A stretch of DNA of 64,000 nucleotides from Enterobacter sp. R4-368 (GCF_000410515.1 NC_021500.1:4975028-5039027); one strand, 5' to 3'; positions 9,675 to 21,749 are shown, counted from the stretch's first letter. Program-made: numbers and translations. The notes: generated from the letters alone by a model not told the origin.

Positions 9675-10763
9675 TTGACACGTCTAACCCTGGCGTTAGA
9701 TGTCATGGGGGGAGATTTTGGCCCATCCGTGACAGTGCCTGCAGCTTTGCAGGCACTGAACTCTAATTCTCAACTCAACCTTCTTTTAGTCGGCGATCCC
9801 GACGCTATCACGCCATTACTTGCCAAAGCTGATTTCGAGCAACGCTCGCGCTTGCTTATTGTTCCTGCCCAGTCAGTTATTGCCAGTGATGCGCGCGCAG
9901 CGCAGGCTATTCGTAGCAGCCGTGGTACTTCTATGCGCATGGCGCTGGAGTTAGTCAAAGAAGGTCGCGCCCAGGCCTGCGTGAGTGCGGGAAATACCGG
10001 TGCGCTAATGGGGCTGGCGAAAATGCTGCTCAAACCGCTTGACGGAATTGAGCGTCCGGCGCTGGTGACCGTGTTGCCTCATCAACAGAAAGGTAAGACC
10101 GTTGTGCTGGATCTGGGCGCAAACGTCGATTGTGACAGCACGATGCTGGTGCAATTTGCCGTGATGGGCGCGGTGATGGCCGAAGAGATCCTCGGTATTG
10201 CCAACCCACGTGTGGCGCTACTAAATATTGGTGAAGAAGAGACCAAAGGGCACGATAGCATCCGCGATGCTGCGGCATTATTACGCTCCATGTCCTCAAT
10301 GAACTACATTGGTTATCTTGAAGCGAACGAATTATTGACCGGCAAAACGGATGTGCTGGTGTGTGACGGTTTTACCGGAAACGTCACATTAAAAACAATG
10401 GAAGGTGTTGTCAGAATGTTTCTTTCACTGCTGAAATCGCAGGGTGAAGGGAAAAAAAGGTCGTGGTGGCTGATTTTATTAAAGCGTTGGTTACAAAAAA
10501 GCCTGACAAGGCGATTCAGTCACCTCAACCCCGACCAGTATAATGGCGCCTGTCTGTTAGGATTGCGCGGCACTGTGATTAAGAGTCATGGTGCGGCGAA
10601 TCAGCGCGCATTTTGCGTGGCAATTGAGCAGGCAGTGCAGGCGGTGCAGCGGCAGGTTCCACAACGGATCGCCGCTCGCCTGGAATCTGTGTATGCACAC
10701 TCGTCTTCGTCTGCAACGGATGGCGAAAACCAGAGCGTGTGTATATTACCCAAGAGTGACTGA
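9675..10763 (+). CDS. plsX: Phosphate acyltransferase PlsX
   Basis: PlsX converts acyl-ACP and phosphate to acyl-phosphate for phospholipid synthesis, peripherally at the membrane. The 362-residue protein begins from a TTG codon ([17 protein letters not shown]), matching E. coli. It retains the [15 protein letters not shown] and [16 protein letters not shown] blocks. The last 20 or so residues (after [10 protein letters not shown]) differ from E. coli, and the protein is slightly longer. fabH starts 6 bp after the stop, so the two are translated together. Confidence 0.96.
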   Translation: MTRLTLALDVMGGDFGPSVTVPAALQALNSNSQLNLLLVGDPDAITPLLAKADFEQRSRLLIVPAQSVIASDARAAQAIRSSRGTSMRMALELVKEGRAQACVSAGNTGALMGLAKMLLKPLDGIERPALVTVLPHQQKGKTVVLDLGANVDCDSTMLVQFAVMGAVMAEEILGIANPRVALLNIGEEETKGHDSIRDAAALLRSMSSMNYIGYLEANELLTGKTDVLVCDGFTGNVTLKTMEGVVRMFLSLLKSQGEGKKRSWWLILLKRWLQKSLTRRFSHLNPDQYNGACLLGLRGTVIKSHGAANQRAFCVAIEQAVQAVQRQVPQRIAARLESVYAHSSSSATDGENQSVCILPKSD

Positions 10764-10769
10764 GCGTAC

Positions 10770-11723
10770 ATGTATACGAAGATTATTGGTACCGGCAGTT
10801 ATCTGCCTGAGCAGGTTCGGACAAACGCCGATTTAGAAAAAATGGTGGAAACCTCTGACGAGTGGATTGTCAGCCGTACAGGGATCCGTGAGCGCCGCAT
10901 CGCCGCTGCAAACGAAACGGTTTCGACCATGGGCTATGAAGCCGCTAAGCGTGCGCTTGAGATGGCGGGCATCGATAACGATCAGATTGGCTTGATCATT
11001 GTTGCTACTACCTCTGCAACGCATGCCTTCCCGAGTGCAGCCTGCCAAATCCAGAACATGCTGGAAATCAAAGGTTGCCCGGCGTTTGACGTTGCTGCTG
11101 CGTGTGCGGGCTTCACCTATGCGCTGAGCATCGCCGATCAGTATGTTAAATCTGGTGCGGTGAAACATGCGTTGGTCATTGGTTCTGATGCGCTCGCGCG
11201 GACATTAGATCCGGACGACCGCGGTACGATTATTCTGTTTGGTGATGGTGCAGGCGCTGTTGTGCTGGGCACTTCCGAAGAGCCAGGCATCATCTCCACA
11301 CATATGCACGCAGACGGGAGCTACGGCGAGCTGCTGACGCTGCCTAACCTTGATCGTGTGCATCCGGAGAACCCGACCTATCTGACGATGGCGGGTAACG
11401 AAGTATTCAAAGTTGCGGTGACAGAGCTGGCGCGTATTGTTGATGAAACATTAACAGCCAATAATCTTGAGCGCAGCGAGCTGGACTGGCTGGTGCCGCA
11501 TCAGGCTAACTTGCGTATCATCAGCGCGACAGCGAAGAAGCTCGGCATGTCGATGGATAGCGTCGTTGTTACGCTGGATCGCCATGGCAACACCTCCGCA
11601 GCTTCAGTTCCCAGCGCGCTTGATGAAGCGGTACGCGACGGACGCATTAAGCCGGGGCAACTTGTCCTGCTGGAAGCGTTTGGTGGCGGGTTCACCTGGG
11701 GCTCGGCGCTGGTTCGTTTCTGA
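10770..11723 (+). CDS. fabH: Beta-ketoacyl-ACP synthase III
   Basis: FabH condenses acetyl-CoA with malonyl-ACP to start type II fatty acid synthesis. The 317-residue thiolase-fold enzyme has the full triad: C112 in AAACAG, H244 in VPHQANLR and N274 in RHGNTSAAS. Length is identical to E. coli. It sits between plsX and fabD with gaps of 6 and 15 bp in the conserved fab operon. Confidence 0.98.
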   Translation: MYTKIIGTGSYLPEQVRTNADLEKMVETSDEWIVSRTGIRERRIAAANETVSTMGYEAAKRALEMAGIDNDQIGLIIVATTSATHAFPSAACQIQNMLEIKGCPAFDVAAACAGFTYALSIADQYVKSGAVKHALVIGSDALARTLDPDDRGTIILFGDGAGAVVLGTSEEPGIISTHMHADGSYGELLTLPNLDRVHPENPTYLTMAGNEVFKVAVTELARIVDETLTANNLERSELDWLVPHQANLRIISATAKKLGMSMDSVVVTLDRHGNTSAASVPSALDEAVRDGRIKPGQLVLLEAFGGGFTWGSALVRF

Positions 11724-11738
11724 GTATAAGGATAAAAA

Positions 11739-12668
11739 ATGACGCAATTTGCTTTTGTGTTCCCGGGACAAGGTTCCCAAACCGTCGGTATGTTAGCTGA
11801 TATGGCTGCGGCTTATCCGGTGATTGAAGAGACATTCGCAGAGGCATCAGCTGTTCTGGGTTATGATCTCTGGTCTCTGGTGCAACAAGGCCCGGCGGAA
11901 GAACTGAACAAAACCTGGCAGACACAACCGGCGCTGCTGGCCGCTTCTGTCGCGCTGTGGCGCGTCTGGCAGCAGCAGGGTGGTAAAACCCCTGCGCTGA
12001 TGGCGGGGCATAGCCTGGGCGAATACTCCGCATTAGTGTGTGCGGGTGTTATCGCGTTTGCTGATGCGGTTCGTTTGGTTGAACTACGTGGGAAATTCAT
12101 GCAGGAAGCCGTGCCGGCGGGTACTGGCGCGATGTCTGCCATTATCGGCCTGGATGATGCTTCCATTGCCAAAGCATGTGAAGAATCGGCACAAGGGCAA
12201 GTTGTCTCTCCGGTGAACTATAATTCGCCAGGCCAGGTGGTTATTGCTGGTCATAAAGAAGCCGTTGAACGCGCAGGCGCTGCTTGCAAGGCTGCAGGTG
12301 CCAAGCGTGCGCTGCCGCTGCCGGTTAGCGTACCGTCGCACTGTGCGCTGATGAAGCCTGCCGCAGAAAAACTGGCCGCTGAATTAAAGAACATTACTTT
12401 TAACGCGCCGCAGATCCCGGTTGTAAATAACGTGGATGTGAAGTGCGAAACGACGCCAGAAGCGATTCGCGATGCGCTGGTGCGTCAGCTGTACAGCCCC
12501 GTGCAATGGACGAAGAGCGTTGAATTGATGGCGTCGCAGGGCATTGAGCACTTATATGAAGTTGGCCCGGGTAAAGTCCTCACCGGCCTGACTAAACGTA
12601 TTGTTGACACCCTGACTGCATCTGCGCTCAACGAGCCGGCTGCCGTGTCAGAGGCACTTGCGCAATAA
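11739..12668 (+). CDS. fabD: Malonyl-CoA-ACP transacylase
   Basis: FabD moves malonyl from CoA to acyl carrier protein. The 309-residue protein has the GQGSQ oxyanion motif at residues 11-15, the nucleophile S92 in GHSLGE and the catalytic histidine in PSHCALM (about residue 201). It is preceded by AAGGATAAAA and followed 12 bp later by fabG, so it is an internal gene of the fab operon. Confidence 0.98.
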   Translation: MTQFAFVFPGQGSQTVGMLADMAAAYPVIEETFAEASAVLGYDLWSLVQQGPAEELNKTWQTQPALLAASVALWRVWQQQGGKTPALMAGHSLGEYSALVCAGVIAFADAVRLVELRGKFMQEAVPAGTGAMSAIIGLDDASIAKACEESAQGQVVSPVNYNSPGQVVIAGHKEAVERAGAACKAAGAKRALPLPVSVPSHCALMKPAAEKLAAELKNITFNAPQIPVVNNVDVKCETTPEAIRDALVRQLYSPVQWTKSVELMASQGIEHLYEVGPGKVLTGLTKRIVDTLTASALNEPAAVSEALAQ

Positions 12669-12680
12669 AAGAGGAAGACC

Positions 12681-13415
12681 ATGAGTTTTGAAGGAAAAAT
12701 CGCACTGGTAACCGGTGCAAGCCGCGGTATTGGTCGCGCTATTGCAGAAACCCTCGTTGCCCGTGGCGCGAAGGTTATCGGTACGGCGACCAGCGAGAGT
12801 GGCGCGCAGGCGATCAGCGACTATTTAGGTGCGAACGGCAAAGGTCTGGTGTTGAATGTGACCGATGCTGCATCTATCGAATCTGTTCTGGAAAACATTC
12901 GCGCAGAATTTGGCGAGGTTGATATTCTGGTAAATAATGCCGGGATCACCCGTGATAACCTGTTGATGCGCATGAAAGAGGATGAGTGGAACGATATTCT
13001 CGACACCAATCTTTCATCTGTTTTCCGTCTGTCAAAAGCGGTAATGCGCGCTATGATGAAAAAGCGTCATGGGCGTATTATCACTATCGGTTCTGTGGTT
13101 GGTACCATGGGAAATGCTGGTCAGGCCAACTACGCTGCGGCGAAAGCGGGTCTTATCGGTTTCAGTAAATCGCTGGCGCGTGAAGTTGCGTCCCGCGGTA
13201 TTACTGTAAACGTTGTTGCTCCGGGTTTTATTGAAACGGACATGACGCGTGCGCTTTCTGATGATCAGCGTGCGGGTATTCTGGCGCAGGTTCCTGCGGG
13301 TCGCCTTGGCGGTGCTCAGGAAATCGCCAGTGCGGTTGCATTTTTAGCCTCTGACGAGGCGGGTTACATCACTGGTGAAACCCTGCACGTCAATGGCGGA
13401 ATGTATATGGTTTAA
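12681..13415 (+). CDS. fabG: 3-oxoacyl-ACP reductase
   Basis: FabG reduces 3-ketoacyl-ACP with NADPH in the first reductive step of chain elongation. The 244-residue short-chain dehydrogenase has TGASRGIG (residues 11-18) for cofactor binding, NNAG, and catalytic S138, Y151 and K155 (YAAAK). It follows fabD with a good ribosome binding site (GAGGAAG). A 154-bp gap with a promoter separates it from acpP. Confidence 0.98.
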   Translation: MSFEGKIALVTGASRGIGRAIAETLVARGAKVIGTATSESGAQAISDYLGANGKGLVLNVTDAASIESVLENIRAEFGEVDILVNNAGITRDNLLMRMKEDEWNDILDTNLSSVFRLSKAVMRAMMKKRHGRIITIGSVVGTMGNAGQANYAAAKAGLIGFSKSLAREVASRGITVNVVAPGFIETDMTRALSDDQRAGILAQVPAGRLGGAQEIASAVAFLASDEAGYITGETLHVNGGMYMV

Positions 13416-13496
13416 CCACGATGAAAATTATTTGCGTTATTAGGGCGAAAGGCCTCAAAATAGCGTAAAATCGTGGTAAGAACTGCCGGGATTTAG

Positions 13497-13524
13497 TTGC
13501 AAATTTTTCAACATTTTATACACT
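13497..13524 (+). promoter_or_regulatory. acpP promoter
   Basis: TTGCAA and TACACT are separated by 16 bp, about 45 bp before the acpP ATG, in the fabG-acpP gap. acpP is known to have its own strong promoter in E. coli. Confidence 0.5.
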
Positions 13525-13569
13525 ACGAAAACCATCGCGAAAGCGAGTTTTGATAGGAAATTTAAGAGT

Positions 13570-13806
13570 ATGAGCACTATCGAAGAACGCGTTAAGAAAA
13601 TTATCGGCGAACAGCTGGGCGTTAAGCAGGAAGAAGTTACCAACAATGCTTCCTTCGTTGAAGACCTGGGCGCTGATTCTCTTGACACCGTTGAGCTGGT
13701 AATGGCTCTGGAAGAAGAGTTTGATACTGAGATTCCGGACGAAGAAGCTGAGAAGATCACCACCGTTCAGGCTGCCATTGATTACATCAACGGCCACCAG
13801 GCGTAA
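13570..13806 (+). CDS. acpP: Acyl carrier protein
   Basis: This 78-residue acidic four-helix protein carries growing acyl chains on 4'-phosphopantetheine attached to S37 (S36 without Met) in [10 protein letters not shown]. The sequence is essentially identical to E. coli AcpP. It has its own promoter upstream and a terminator immediately downstream, allowing the very high expression expected. Confidence 0.99.
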
Positions 13807-13817
13807 GTGAACATCTC

Positions 13818-15139
<1,322 letters not shown>

Positions 15140-15158
15140 TCATTTCGCTGTGTACTGG

Positions 15159-15180
15159 AGGCCCGCTTGTCGGGCCTTTT
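15159..15180 (+). terminator. fabF terminator
   Basis: AGGCCCG-cttgt-CGGGCCT followed by TTTT, about 20 bp past the fabF stop. Confidence 0.85.
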
Positions 15181-15255
15181 CTATTCGGGTTTATCCCCTT
15201 GTCCTGCGCTTTTCATCCTGCCAAACTGTCCGCCCAGACGCATAAGGAGCCCTCT

Positions 15256-16071
15256 ATGTTCTTGATAAATGGTAAAGAGCAGCAATGGCTGGCCGCTAAT
15301 GATCGGGCGACGCAATTTGGCGATGGCTGTTTTACCACCGCGCGTGTCCTTGACGGGCAAATCCAGTTTCCCGACGCGCATCTCCAGCGCCTGCGTCTTG
15401 CCTGTAAACGGCTCCGGATCCCTTATCTCGACTGGGACATACTGGCGCAGGAAATGGCACACCTCGCGAAAGAGAAAGAAGAGGGTGTGGTGAAAGTTAT
15501 TCTCAGCCGTGGCACTGGCGGACGAGGCTATAGCGCAGCGGGTTGTGATACGCCGACGCGGATAGTGTCGTTATCAGCAAGCCCTGCCCATTACGCTCGG
15601 TGGCGGCAGGAAGGGGTAACCCTGGCGTTGAGTGATATCCGCCTCGGGCGTAACCCAATGCTCGCCGGGATCAAACACCTTAACCGCCTGGAGCAGGTAT
15701 TGATTCGCACAGGGCTTGAGCAGACCTCTGCTGATGAAGCGCTGGTGCTGGATAGCGAAGGCTGGTTGGTTGAATGTTGTGCCGCCAATATCTTCTGGCG
15801 GCAGGGTTCGAAGGTCTTCACGCCGCGTGTTGATCAGGCCGGTGTTGATGGCATCATGCGTCAATATTGTTTGCGTCAGCTGAAAACTTCCGCTTTTGAG
15901 GTTGTCGAAGTCAATGCGCGGCATGATGTGCTGATGCTGGCCGACGAAGTCATTATTTGTAACGCGTTGATGCCAGTTGTCCCGGTTCGCCAGTGGGCGG
16001 AACAGCACTGGTCAGCGCGCGATTTGTACCACTTTTTAGCCCCCTTGTGTGAGCGCATAAATCCGTCATGA
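15256..16071 (+). CDS. pabC: Aminodeoxychorismate lyase
   Basis: PabC releases 4-aminobenzoate and pyruvate from 4-amino-4-deoxychorismate in folate synthesis. The 271-residue fold-type IV PLP enzyme has the lysine in [11 protein letters not shown] that binds PLP and the [11 protein letters not shown] and ECCAANIFW segments. I chose ATG 15256 (MFLINGKEQ) because of AAGGAG upstream and agreement with E. coli; the reading frame is open further upstream. Its stop overlaps the mltG start (ATGA), so translation is coupled. Confidence 0.96.
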   Translation: MFLINGKEQQWLAANDRATQFGDGCFTTARVLDGQIQFPDAHLQRLRLACKRLRIPYLDWDILAQEMAHLAKEKEEGVVKVILSRGTGGRGYSAAGCDTPTRIVSLSASPAHYARWRQEGVTLALSDIRLGRNPMLAGIKHLNRLEQVLIRTGLEQTSADEALVLDSEGWLVECCAANIFWRQGSKVFTPRVDQAGVDGIMRQYCLRQLKTSAFEVVEVNARHDVLMLADEVIICNALMPVVPVRQWAEQHWSARDLYHFLAPLCERINPS

Positions 16072-17090
16072 AGAAAATGTTACGCGTAGTTCTCCTCCTG
16101 TTGGCTTTGCTGGTTATCGCGGCGGGAGCCGGCGTCTGGAAGGTTCGCCAGTTAGCGGACAGCCAGATCCTGATTAAAGATGAAACCATTTTCACGCTGC
16201 CCGCCGGAACCGGCCGTGTGGCGTTGGGTGAATTGCTGTATCGCGAAAAGGTAATTAATCGCCCGCGCGTGTTTCAGTGGCTGCTGCGACTGGAACCGGA
16301 TCTTTCACATTTCAAAGCCGGTACCTACCGTTTTACACCGAAGATGACCGTGCGCGAGATGTTGCAGTTACTGGAGAGCGGTAAAGAAGCGCAGTTTCCG
16401 CTACGACTGGTCGAAGGTATGCGCCTGAGCGATTACCTCAAACAGCTGCGCGACGCTCCCTACATCAAACACACCCTGAAAGACGACGACTACGCGACGG
16501 TGGCGCAAGCCCTGAAACTGGAGCATCCGCAGTGGGTGGAAGGCTGGTTCTGGCCCGATACCTGGATGTACACCGCTAACACCACGGACGTTGCGTTGCT
16601 CAAGCGTGCGCATCAGAAAATGTCGCGTGCGGTGGAGCAAGCCTGGGAAGGGCGTATGGAGGGGCTACCGTATAAAGATCAGAACCAGCTGGTAACCATG
16701 GCGTCGATTGTCGAAAAAGAGACGGCTATTGCCAGCGAGCGCGATCAGGTGGCCTCCGTCTTTATTAACCGCCTGCGCATCGGGATGCGGCTGCAGACCG
16801 ATCCGACGGTTATCTACGGGATGGGCGCGCGTTATAATGGTAAGCTGTCGCGCGCCGATCTGGAAACGCCGACCGACTATAACACCTATGTAATTAGCGG
16901 TTTGCCGCCGGGCCCTATTGCTACACCCGGTGAGGCCTCGCTGAAAGCGGCGGCGCATCCGGCGAAGACGCCGTATCTCTATTTTGTCGCGGATGGTAAA
17001 GGCGGACATACATTTAATACCAATCTCGCCAGCCATAACCGGGCAGTGCAGGACTACCTGAAAGTACTTAAGGAAAAAAATGGGCAGTAA
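16068..17090 (+). CDS. mltG: Endolytic murein transglycosylase
   Basis: MltG cuts nascent glycan strands at the inner membrane and helps set their length. The 340-residue protein has one N-terminal transmembrane helix (about 5-23), a LysM-like region and the YceG catalytic domain with E218 in ASIVEKETA. The C-terminal part includes [13 protein letters not shown], typical of the family. It overlaps pabC by 4 bp and tmk by 11 bp, so these genes form one tightly packed transcript. Confidence 0.96.
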   Translation: MKKMLRVVLLLLALLVIAAGAGVWKVRQLADSQILIKDETIFTLPAGTGRVALGELLYREKVINRPRVFQWLLRLEPDLSHFKAGTYRFTPKMTVREMLQLLESGKEAQFPLRLVEGMRLSDYLKQLRDAPYIKHTLKDDDYATVAQALKLEHPQWVEGWFWPDTWMYTANTTDVALLKRAHQKMSRAVEQAWEGRMEGLPYKDQNQLVTMASIVEKETAIASERDQVASVFINRLRIGMRLQTDPTVIYGMGARYNGKLSRADLETPTDYNTYVISGLPPGPIATPGEASLKAAAHPAKTPYLYFVADGKGGHTFNTNLASHNRAVQDYLKVLKEKNGQ

Positions 17091-17721
17091 ATACATCGTT
17101 ATCGAAGGGCTTGAAGGCGCAGGGAAAACCACGGCGCGCGATGTCATCGTTGAGACGCTGAAAGAGCTTGGCGTCGGTGAAATGGTGTTTACGCGTGAAC
17201 CAGGCGGTACGCTGCTGGCGGAAAAATTGCGCAGCCTGGTGCTGGATATCCGTTCTGTCGGAGATGAAGTTATTACCGACAAGGCCGAAGTTCTGATGTT
17301 TTACGCAGCCCGGGTTCAACTGGTCGAAACCGTCATTAAACCCGCACTGGCGCGTGGTTGCTGGGTGATCGGCGATCGCCATGACCTCTCAACGCAGGCG
17401 TACCAGGGCGGCGGACGAGGCATTGATCAGACCATGCTGGCCACGCTGCGCGATGTCGTACTGGGAGATTTTCGCCCGGACTTGACGCTCTATCTGGATG
17501 TCACACCGGAAGTTGGCCTGAAACGTGCGCGTGCGCGTGGCGAGCTGGATCGTATTGAGCAAGAGTCGCTGGATTTCTTTAATCGTACCCGCGCGCGCTA
17601 CCTTGAACTGGCTGCGCAAGATGACCGCATTCGCACCGTTGATGCTACTCAACCGCTGGACAAGGTGATTGCCGACATTCGCCAGACGGTAACAGCCTGG
17701 GTGCAGGAGCAGGGCGCATGA
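17080..17721 (+). CDS. tmk: Thymidylate kinase
   Basis: Tmk phosphorylates dTMP to dTDP for DNA synthesis. The 213-residue protein has the P-loop GLEGAGKTT (about residues 10-18), FTREPGGT and the DRH motif in [17 protein letters not shown], with a basic LID segment ([12 protein letters not shown]) as in the E. coli enzyme. It overlaps mltG upstream and shares ATGA with holB downstream. Confidence 0.97.
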   Translation: MGSKYIVIEGLEGAGKTTARDVIVETLKELGVGEMVFTREPGGTLLAEKLRSLVLDIRSVGDEVITDKAEVLMFYAARVQLVETVIKPALARGCWVIGDRHDLSTQAYQGGGRGIDQTMLATLRDVVLGDFRPDLTLYLDVTPEVGLKRARARGELDRIEQESLDFFNRTRARYLELAAQDDRIRTVDATQPLDKVIADIRQTVTAWVQEQGA

Positions 17722-18722
17722 AATGGTATCCGTGGCTGCGTCCCGATTTTGAGCAACTGGTTGCCAGTTATCAGAGCGGTCGTGGGCACCACGCGTTGCT
17801 GATCCACGCCCTGCCGGGGATGGGCGAAGATGCGTTGATTTACGCCATCAGCCGTTTCTTGCTATGCCAGACACCTGAAGGCCATAAAAGCTGCGGCCAC
17901 TGCCGCGGCTGTCAGCTTATGCAGGCTGGAACGCATCCTGATTACTATGCACTGGCACCGGAAAAAGGAAAATCCGCGCTGGGCATTGATGCGGTGCGTG
18001 AAGTCAGTGAAAAGCTATACGAACATGCGCGGCTGGGCGGCGCGAAAGTGGTGTGGATCCAGGATGCCGCGTTATTGACCGACGCCGCCGCCAACGCATT
18101 GCTGAAGACGCTGGAAGAGCCGCCCGCGCGCACCTGGTTCTTCCTCGGCTGTCGGGAGCCGGCAAGATTATTAGCGACTTTGCGCAGCCGCTGCCGCTTG
18201 CACCACCTTGCGCCTCCCGCAGAAAACTACGCCTGCAGCTGGCTTGCACGGGAAGTTACCGCCTCGCAAGAGACGATTCTGACCGCACTACGTTTGTGCG
18301 CCGGTTCGCCTGGCGCGGCAGAAGCGCTGCTTCAGACCGATGTCTGGGCGCAACGGCAGTTGCTTTGCCAGGCTACAGACGCAGCGCTGAATAGCGGTGA
18401 CTGGCTGGCGATGTTCCCGACACTGAACCACGACAAGGTGGCTGAGCGTTTGCAATGGCTCTCTGCGTTGCTGCTTGATGCATTAAAAATGCAGCAAGGG
18501 GCGACATTGCTCAGCAATGTTGATGCCTTAGGGCTGGTCGAAAAGCTGGCGCGCCAGGTGCAAGCGCCAACGCTGCACGCGTTACTGCATGCTATTTTTA
18601 CCTGTCGTGAACAGTTGCTTAGTGTGGTCGGGGTTAACCGCGAGTTGCTGCTGACCGATTTATTGTTAATGCTGGAACGTTACCAGCAAACAGGCGTAAC
18701 GCTTCCTGTCTCCCATCTGTAA
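17718..18722 (+). CDS. holB: DNA polymerase III delta-prime subunit
   Basis: HolB is part of the clamp loader that opens the beta sliding clamp on primed DNA. The 334-residue AAA+ protein carries a zinc module (C-x8-C-x2-C-x2-C, in [16 protein letters not shown]) and the arginine-finger SRC motif ([11 protein letters not shown]). Like E. coli delta-prime it lacks a normal P-loop ([11 protein letters not shown]). Its start overlaps the tmk stop. Confidence 0.96.
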   Translation: MKWYPWLRPDFEQLVASYQSGRGHHALLIHALPGMGEDALIYAISRFLLCQTPEGHKSCGHCRGCQLMQAGTHPDYYALAPEKGKSALGIDAVREVSEKLYEHARLGGAKVVWIQDAALLTDAAANALLKTLEEPPARTWFFLGCREPARLLATLRSRCRLHHLAPPAENYACSWLAREVTASQETILTALRLCAGSPGAAEALLQTDVWAQRQLLCQATDAALNSGDWLAMFPTLNHDKVAERLQWLSALLLDALKMQQGATLLSNVDALGLVEKLARQVQAPTLHALLHAIFTCREQLLSVVGVNRELLLTDLLLMLERYQQTGVTLPVSHL

Positions 18723-18731
18723 GAGAAGATT

Positions 18732-19526
18732 ATGTTTTTAGTTGATTCGCACTGCCATCTTGATGGCCTGGATTACCATTCTTTGCACAAAGATGTTGAT
18801 GACGTGCTGGCGAAAGCTGCCGCGCGCGACGTGAAGTTTTGTCTGGCGGTGGCTACGACATTACCGGGTTACCGCGCGATGCGTGAGCTGGTGGGTGAGC
18901 GCCCGAATGTGGTCTTTTCCTGCGGAGTGCACCCGCTGAATCAGGATGAAGAGTACGATGTCGACACGCTGCGCCAACTGGCGGCGGAAGAGGGCGTCGT
19001 GGCGATGGGAGAAACCGGGCTGGACTATTTTTATACGCCGGAAACGAAGCCGCGCCAGCAGGAATCCTTCCGTAACCATATCCGCATTGGCCGTGAACTG
19101 AACAAGCCGGTGATCGTCCATACGCGCGATGCGCGAGAAGATACGCTTGCGATTTTGCAGGAAGAGCGCGTGACGGATTGCGGTGGTGTGTTGCACTGCT
19201 TTACTGAAGATCGCGAAACGGCAGGTAAGTTGCTGGATATGGGCTTTTACATCTCGTTTTCTGGTATCGTCACCTTCCGCAACGCGGAGCAGTTGCGTGA
19301 TGCGGCACGTTACATTCCACTCGATCGCTTACTGGTCGAAACCGATTCGCCTTATCTCGCCCCGGTGCCGCATCGTGGCAAAGAGAACCAGCCAGCAATG
19401 ACGCGCGATGTGGCGGAATATATGGCGGTGCTGAAAGGCGTTTCTGTCGAAGAGCTTGCGCAACAAACGACACAGAACTTTGCCCGTTTGTTCCATGTTG
19501 ACCCATCCCGCCTGCAATCTGCCTGA
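18732..19526 (+). CDS. ycfH: TatD-family metal-dependent DNase YcfH
   Basis: This 264-residue TIM-barrel hydrolase of the TatD family has metal ligands in SHCHLDGL near the N-terminus, GETGLDYFY, VIVHTRDA, HCFTED and ETDSPYLAP. TatD proteins are Mg2+-dependent DNases; the physiological substrate of YcfH is not settled. It follows holB by 9 bp with AAGAGAAGA before the ATG and closes the rpmF-to-ycfH block. A hairpin terminator lies 50 bp downstream. Confidence 0.94.
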   Translation: MFLVDSHCHLDGLDYHSLHKDVDDVLAKAAARDVKFCLAVATTLPGYRAMRELVGERPNVVFSCGVHPLNQDEEYDVDTLRQLAAEEGVVAMGETGLDYFYTPETKPRQQESFRNHIRIGRELNKPVIVHTRDAREDTLAILQEERVTDCGGVLHCFTEDRETAGKLLDMGFYISFSGIVTFRNAEQLRDAARYIPLDRLLVETDSPYLAPVPHRGKENQPAMTRDVAEYMAVLKGVSVEELAQQTTQNFARLFHVDPSRLQSA

Positions 19527-19577
19527 TCTGTCAGCTTATTTTAGTACTCGTAATTAATAAACGATCGGAGTAAAGTT

Positions 19578-19610
19578 CACCGCCATAAAAAAGGCGGTGG
19601 CGGTCGTTTT
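19578..19610 (+). terminator. ycfH terminator
   Basis: CACCGCC-ataaaaaa-GGCGGTG, followed by GCGGTCGTTTTT. The A-rich loop makes it less compact than usual. Confidence 0.65.
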
Positions 19611-19672
19611 TCATACGGAAGCCGATACCTTTTGTAAATCAGTGTGAGTTTCGTAACTGGCGCTAGCTGAAA

Positions 19673-19688
19673 CGTGATAGCCGTCAAA
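19673..19688 (+). promoter_or_regulatory. CRP site upstream of ptsG
   Basis: CGTGATAGCCGTCAAA fits TGTGA-N6-TCACA in both halves and lies about 55 bp before the predicted start of transcription, as in E. coli ptsG, which needs cAMP-CRP. Confidence 0.7.
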
Positions 19689-19703
19689 CAAACTTTTACT
19701 GAT

Positions 19704-19729
19704 TTATTTTACTCTGTGTAATAAATAAA
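19704..19729 (+). promoter_or_regulatory. Mlc operator overlapping the ptsG promoter
   Basis: An A/T-rich near-palindrome (TTATTTTAC-N5-GTAATAAATAA) overlaps the -10 region. The same sequence is the main Mlc (DgsA) operator of E. coli ptsG, released when EIICB-Glc is dephosphorylated during glucose uptake. Confidence 0.65.
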
Positions 19730-19798
19730 GGGCGCTTAGATGCCCTTCCCACGGCGCGGTTCTCCCCCCTCGCCAATGCGTGAAAGCGTAGAAAAAAG

Positions 19799-19817
19799 CA
19801 CTAATACTCAGGAGCAC
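19799..19817 (+). promoter_or_regulatory. SgrS small-RNA target over the ptsG ribosome binding site
   Basis: CACTAATACTCAGGAGCAC covers the Shine-Dalgarno of ptsG. Its ACTCAG core and flanks are complementary to the seed of enterobacterial SgrS, which blocks ptsG translation under sugar-phosphate stress. SgrS itself is not in the window. Confidence 0.65.
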
Positions 19818-19825
19818 TCTCAATT

Positions 19826-21259
19826 ATGTTTAAGAATGCATTTGCTAACCTGCAGAAGGTCGGTAAATCGCTGATGCTGCCAGTATCCGTACTGCCTATC
19901 GCAGGTATCCTGCTGGGCGTCGGTTCTGCAAACTTCAGCTGGCTGCCAGAAGTGGTTTCCCACGTTATGGCCGAAGCGGGCGGTTCCGTTTTTGCTAACA
20001 TGCCGTTGATCTTCGCTATCGGTGTTGCGCTTGGCTTCACCAATAACGACGGCGTTTCGGCTCTGGCCTCCGTTGTTGCCTACGGCATCATGGTGAAAAC
20101 CATGGCAGTGGTTGCGCCTCTGGTTCTGCATTTACCTGCTGAAGAAATTGCCGCAAAACACCTGGCTGATACCGGTGTGCTTGGCGGTATTATCTCCGGC
20201 GCGATTGCCGCGTATATGTTTAACCGCTTCTATCGCATCAAGCTGCCTGAGTATCTGGGCTTCTTCGCTGGTAAACGTTTCGTGCCGATCATCTCCGGTC
20301 TGGCTGCGATTTTCACCGGCGTGATCCTCTCCTTCATTTGGCCGCCGATCGGTACTGCGATTCAGACTTTCTCCCAGTGGGCCGCTTACCAGAACCCGGT
20401 TGTGGCGTTCGGTATCTACGGTTTCATTGAACGTTGCCTGGTGCCGTTTGGTCTGCACCATATCTGGAACGTACCTTTCCAGATGCAGATTGGCGAGTTC
20501 ACCAACGCAGCAGGTCAGGTGTTCCACGGCGATATTCCGCGTTATATGGCGGGTGACCCGACTGCGGGTAAACTGTCTGGCGGCTTCCTGTTCAAAATGT
20601 ACGGTCTGCCGGCTGCTGCTATCGCTATCTGGCACTCCGCAAAACCGGAAAACCGCGCGAAAGTGGGCGGTATCATGATCTCCGCAGCGCTGACCTCGTT
20701 CCTGACCGGTATCACCGAGCCGATCGAGTTCTCCTTCATGTTCGTTGCGCCGATCCTGTACGTTATCCACGCGATTCTGGCTGGCCTGGCATTCCCGATC
20801 TGTATCCTGCTGGGTATGCGTGACGGTACGTCGTTCTCTCACGGTCTGATTGACTTCATCGTGCTGAGCGGCAACAGCAGCAAACTGTGGCTGTTCCCGG
20901 TTATCGGTGCATGCTACGCGGTGGTTTACTACACCATCTTCCGCGTGCTGATCAAAGCGCTGGATCTGAAAACCCCGGGTCGTGAAGACACCACGGAAGA
21001 GAGCAAAGCTGGCGTTACCAGCGAAATGGCTCCGGCTCTGGTTACGGCGTTCGGCGGTAAAGAGAACATCACCAACCTGGATGCGTGCATCACGCGTCTG
21101 CGTGTCAGCGTGGCTGACGTAGCGAAAGTGGATCAGGCTGGCCTGAAGAAACTGGGTGCTGCGGGTGTGGTTGTTGCTGGTTCCGGTGTGCAGGCAATTT
21201 TCGGTACTAAATCCGATAACCTGAAAACCGAAATGGATGAGTACATCCGTAACAACTAA
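19826..21259 (+). CDS. ptsG: Glucose-specific PTS enzyme IICB
   Basis: PtsG imports and phosphorylates glucose using phosphate from EIIA-Glc. The 477-residue protein has an N-terminal multi-helix EIIC channel (to about residue 385, with the [15 protein letters not shown] substrate motif) and a C-terminal EIIB domain with the phosphorylated cysteine in [13 protein letters not shown] (C421 in E. coli, same protein length). The short linker includes TPGRED. Upstream are CRP, Mlc and SgrS-target sequences; downstream is a strong terminator. Confidence 0.98.
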   Translation: MFKNAFANLQKVGKSLMLPVSVLPIAGILLGVGSANFSWLPEVVSHVMAEAGGSVFANMPLIFAIGVALGFTNNDGVSALASVVAYGIMVKTMAVVAPLVLHLPAEEIAAKHLADTGVLGGIISGAIAAYMFNRFYRIKLPEYLGFFAGKRFVPIISGLAAIFTGVILSFIWPPIGTAIQTFSQWAAYQNPVVAFGIYGFIERCLVPFGLHHIWNVPFQMQIGEFTNAAGQVFHGDIPRYMAGDPTAGKLSGGFLFKMYGLPAAAIAIWHSAKPENRAKVGGIMISAALTSFLTGITEPIEFSFMFVAPILYVIHAILAGLAFPICILLGMRDGTSFSHGLIDFIVLSGNSSKLWLFPVIGACYAVVYYTIFRVLIKALDLKTPGREDTTEESKAGVTSEMAPALVTAFGGKENITNLDACITRLRVSVADVAKVDQAGLKKLGAAGVVVAGSGVQAIFGTKSDNLKTEMDEYIRNN

Positions 21260-21280
21260 GCCATAGTCTGGGGAGACTGA

Positions 21281-21305
21281 GGGAGCCTGATGGCTCCCTT
21301 TTTTA
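21281..21305 (+). terminator. ptsG terminator
   Basis: GGGAGCC-tgat-GGCTCCC followed by six Ts, 22 bp after the ptsG stop. Confidence 0.92.
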
Positions 21306-21700
21306 TTGTCCACTGAAAACTATGTGCTGTGGATCTGGTCAGCAACAGGTTTGCCTCTTGATTAAAATTTCACCGGGCAGGCAGAGCCTTCTTTTGCAGA
21401 AGGTCGGTATGCCCTGCCAGAAGCAATCAATGCCGCCTTTTCTAACGCTGAATTTTTACTGTACTGAAAAGAAAGAGTGACAAAACCCGTCGCTGCCCAC
21501 AGACCGTGTGCCATTCCCACTCCGCTCCGGCAAGTTGGCTGTCATGCGACTCACAGACGCGCCTCACACTCACACCATGTTCAGCGTTAAATGCGCAAGG
21601 ATAAGTGCAGCGGAAACGTCTGCTATAAGCGATCGCGGGAGAACTGGGGGCGGGCAGTTATCGGTAATGGCCGTTTTTCGGGAGCAAGAAAACAGAATAA
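21306..21700. other. Gene-poor spacer between ptsG and fhuE, with a nested hairpin
   Basis: The stretch of about 400 bp holds no credible gene. Two short plus-strand frames lack good start signals, and the longer runs into fhuE antisense. The main structure is a two-step hairpin at 21376-21418: GGCAGG pairs with CCTGCC around an inner CCTTCT-tttgc-AGAAGG stem. No T tract follows. It could be part of an untranslated or small RNA, or a decayed element. Confidence 0.4.
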
Positions 21701-21728
21701 AAAAGCCCGCCGGGAGGACGGCGGGCTT
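21701..21728 (-). terminator. fhuE terminator
   Basis: Stem AAGCCCGCCG / CGGCGGGCTT with loop ggagga. Read on the minus strand it ends in TTTTTTATT, 22 bp after the fhuE stop. Confidence 0.9.
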
Positions 21729-21749
21729 AGTGGCTCGCGGCTGCGATTA

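Noticed and set aside
20132..21313. Long frame of 393 codons opposite ptsG
   Set aside because: It is the mirror of ptsG codon usage; the product has no recognisable domain and runs through the ptsG terminator.
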